NCBI GenBank assembly: GCA_943326825.2
Contig: CALPUT020000099.1
Location: 1-8,030, forward strand
Reading direction: 5' to 3'
Origin: Chryseobacterium gleum
GTDB taxonomy: Bacteria > Bacteroidota > Bacteroidia > Flavobacteriales_D > Crocinitomicaceae
DNA length: 8,030 bases
This document shows positions 6,540-8,030 of this stretch, piece after piece; position 1 is the stretch's first letter; every line of letters starts with the position of its first letter. A program made the translations under genes and the position numbers. The notes beneath the pieces are model-generated. The model had not been told where the DNA came from, did no database searches, and worked only from the letters and a program-made list of their open reading frames with translations.

Positions 6540-7814
6540 CTAAAAATACTGAACAAATTTAATTAATAGCGATTTAATATCTTCGTATTCTTTAAAACTC
6601 AACTCTTCATATGTATCGAAAATATCGTGATAATGTTTATTCGGTCCTTGCGTATAAATGAAAAATGAAGGAACTCCTTTTTCTGAAAACCAATAATGGT
6701 CTGAGTTTGCGGCTGGGCCTCTTTTTTTAACCTGAGTCAACAATTGGTTTTCTTCATTGATCTTCACCAATTGATTAAATTCGTTTTCGAATTTTGTAGC
6801 ATTAACAACTGTGATTCCATCTTCACCACTTCCCATAATATCTAAATTTATCAAGAAATTAATTTTAGACAATGGTATTGTGGGATGTTCAACAAAATAG
6901 TGTGAACCAACTAATCCTATTTCCTCCCCAGCAAAAGCAATAAAAACAAGATTATAATCACTTGGATTTTCTGAATAGTATTTTGCCATACTCAATAACA
7001 TGGCTGTTCCACTTGCATTGTCATTTCCTCCTGGAAAAAAGGTATCCGTTCCCATTTGTCCTAAATGGTCATAATGAGCAGAAAAAACAATTGTTTTGGC
7101 TTTTCTTTTACCTTTTTTGAATGCTATTATATTTCTTGAAGTATAATTCTGAATCCACTTTGCTTCAATATTTACATCCAATTCTTGGCCTTCTTTAAAA
7201 ATGGAATCTTGAATTTGAATGTATGGAAATTTGAATTGAGTTTGAGAAACAGACCAAGTAAATTTTTGATTCACAACTTCTAAAACAGGTAAAACTTCAG
7301 CTAATTGATCTGTTAAACCAGCTAAAAGTTTTAATGTATCTTTGGATACTTTTGAAAAATTAAAAGCAACAGCATTGTATGTATTACTTTGTTTAATTAA
7401 TCCAATTTCTTTTTTCAACTGTTCTTTATCTAAAGCTATTTCTAATGAAACTAACTTTGGATGCCAAATCATTTGACTTGAAGCACTTGATGGATCTACT
7501 AAAAAATGAATGCCTGGTATTAATTTTTTAGTCCCCTCAATCACTTCCATTTTCCTTGGGAATGAATTTACATTGAACTGGAATTTTTGAAAAAATATCT
7601 TTTTATATGGCTTTAATCCTATTTTTTTAAACTCTGAAACGATAAATTCAGCTGCTATCGAGTCCCCTTTGTTAACGTATCCTCTTCCGTGAAATTCAGT
7701 AGAACAAAGTGTTTCAGTAATTCTCCTAACATCTTCAATTTGAGCATTAATCGAACCAAATATTAAGCAAAAACCAAATAAACTGAAGCTTTTTAAAAAA
7801 TTTATTTTAATCAT
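6540..7814 (-). CDS. Exported M28-family zinc aminopeptidase
   Basis: A co-catalytic two-zinc peptidase of family M28, which removes N-terminal residues from peptides; the substrate here is unknown. Residues 1-24 are a signal peptide (hydrophobic core SLFGFCLIFG, likely cut after SINA), so it acts outside the cytoplasm. No C-terminal T9SS domain is seen, so the periplasm is the likeliest site. About 100-225 is an insert where related enzymes carry a PA-like domain. The catalytic part runs from about 240 to the end. By family knowledge His247 and Asp249 (SAHYDHLG), Asp265 (GGNDNASGT), Glu297/Glu298 (FAGEEIGL), Asp325 (INLDIMG) and His396 (HYHDIFDT) are the zinc ligands and catalytic base, and all are present, so it should be active. 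SDHYWF (371-376) is the usual substrate-side motif. The ATG overlaps the upstream stop codon by one base (TAATG), which fixes the start and suggests translational coupling. Its 424-residue length is normal. Confidence 0.93.
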   Translation of the reverse strand: MIKINFLKSFSLFGFCLIFGSINAQIEDVRRITETLCSTEFHGRGYVNKGDSIAAEFIVSEFKKIGLKPYKKIFFQKFQFNVNSFPRKMEVIEGTKKLIPGIHFLVDPSSASSQMIWHPKLVSLEIALDKEQLKKEIGLIKQSNTYNAVAFNFSKVSKDTLKLLAGLTDQLAEVLPVLEVVNQKFTWSVSQTQFKFPYIQIQDSIFKEGQELDVNIEAKWIQNYTSRNIIAFKKGKRKAKTIVFSAHYDHLGQMGTDTFFPGGNDNASGTAMLLSMAKYYSENPSDYNLVFIAFAGEEIGLVGSHYFVEHPTIPLSKINFLINLDIMGSGEDGITVVNATKFENEFNQLVKINEENQLLTQVKKRGPAANSDHYWFSEKGVPSFFIYTQGPNKHYHDIFDTYEELSFKEYEDIKSLLIKFVQYF

Positions 7815-8030
7815 TAAGCGTAATATCTTCTTTTGATTTTTTGCATGAATTCTTCAACGGTCTCACTCTGAATATCCCAGTTGTTTAATGTTCCGATTTC
7901 AGCAACTTTCAAAAATGCATTTTGACTAGAAGTTTGATTGTCCAATATTTTAACTGCATTAGAAAAGTCCTCACTTGAACCATCAAATAACTCATTGATA
8001 TATTGTAAACGCTCATTCAAACCGAAAGAT
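7814..8030 (-). CDS. C-terminal end of a conserved Bacteroidota protein of unknown function (start outside window)
   Basis: The visible 71 codons end in a stop that shares one base with the M28 start. The frame is open to the window edge and has no ATG; the only possible internal start is a TTG at 8020-8018, and since the codons before it (Ser-Phe-Gly) are also open I infer a longer gene entering from the right. The sequence LNERLQYINELFDGSS, an acidic helical middle, WDIQSETVEEFMQKIKRRYY and the end resemble a C-terminal segment (xxNDRF-x-F-x-NELFGG ... W-x-x-E-x-x-x-V-x-x-F-x-x-x-V-x-R-R-F/Y) that I remember from many Bacteroidota proteins annotated only as hypothetical. It is soluble-looking and probably alpha-helical, with no membrane segment or catalytic motif in the visible part. 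Tight coupling to the M28 peptidase points to co-expression but does not define a function. Confidence 0.75.
   Translation of the reverse strand, partial: SFGLNERLQYINELFDGSSEDFSNAVKILDNQTSSQNAFLKVAEIGTLNNWDIQSETVEEFMQKIKRRYYA

Noticed and set aside
8018..8020. TTG as the start codon of the gene coupled to the M28 peptidase
   Set aside because: The frame stays open upstream to the window edge and the sequence matches the remembered C-terminal part of a longer family, so a start here is improbable.

Overview
The window is AT-rich (by eye roughly one third G+C) and every gene I can support lies on the minus strand. It looks like a Bacteroidota chromosome, most likely Flavobacteriales. The grounds are A-rich leaders instead of Shine-Dalgarno sites, a TAnnTTTG-type -7 promoter box, a very large secreted protein with a type IX secretion (T9SS)-like C-terminal domain, and a sigma-54 with a long acidic linker. 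A non-Flavobacteriaceae family such as Crocinitomicaceae is possible, but I cannot fix the family from this window.

Layout in the direction of transcription (right to left): (1) 8030-7814, the C-terminal end of a conserved Bacteroidota protein of unknown function whose start lies outside the window. (2) 7814-6540, an exported M28 zinc aminopeptidase, coupled to gene 1 by a TAATG stop/start overlap. (3) An 85-bp gap (6539-6455) with a good -7 box and a 7-bp inverted repeat. (4) 6454-2423, a 1343-residue exported protein of a large uncharacterised Bacteroidota family, with Ca-loop-like segments, internal conserved modules and a C-terminal sorting-like domain that ends unusually. (5) An 87-bp gap with a weak hairpin terminator. 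(6) 2335-896, asparaginyl-tRNA synthetase (asnS). (7) A 50-bp gap made mostly of degenerate heptamers. (8) 845-1, the first 281 residues of RNA polymerase sigma-54 (rpoN), cut by the window edge.

Functionally there are two blocks. asnS-rpoN is a housekeeping/regulatory pair, probably co-transcribed. The unknown protein plus M28 peptidase form a coupled pair, and the giant exported protein has its own signals between the blocks. No mobile element, CRISPR array, tRNA or rRNA was seen. The least explained item is the 1343-residue protein: its sequence modules resemble a widespread family I recognise, but I know of no assigned function for it.
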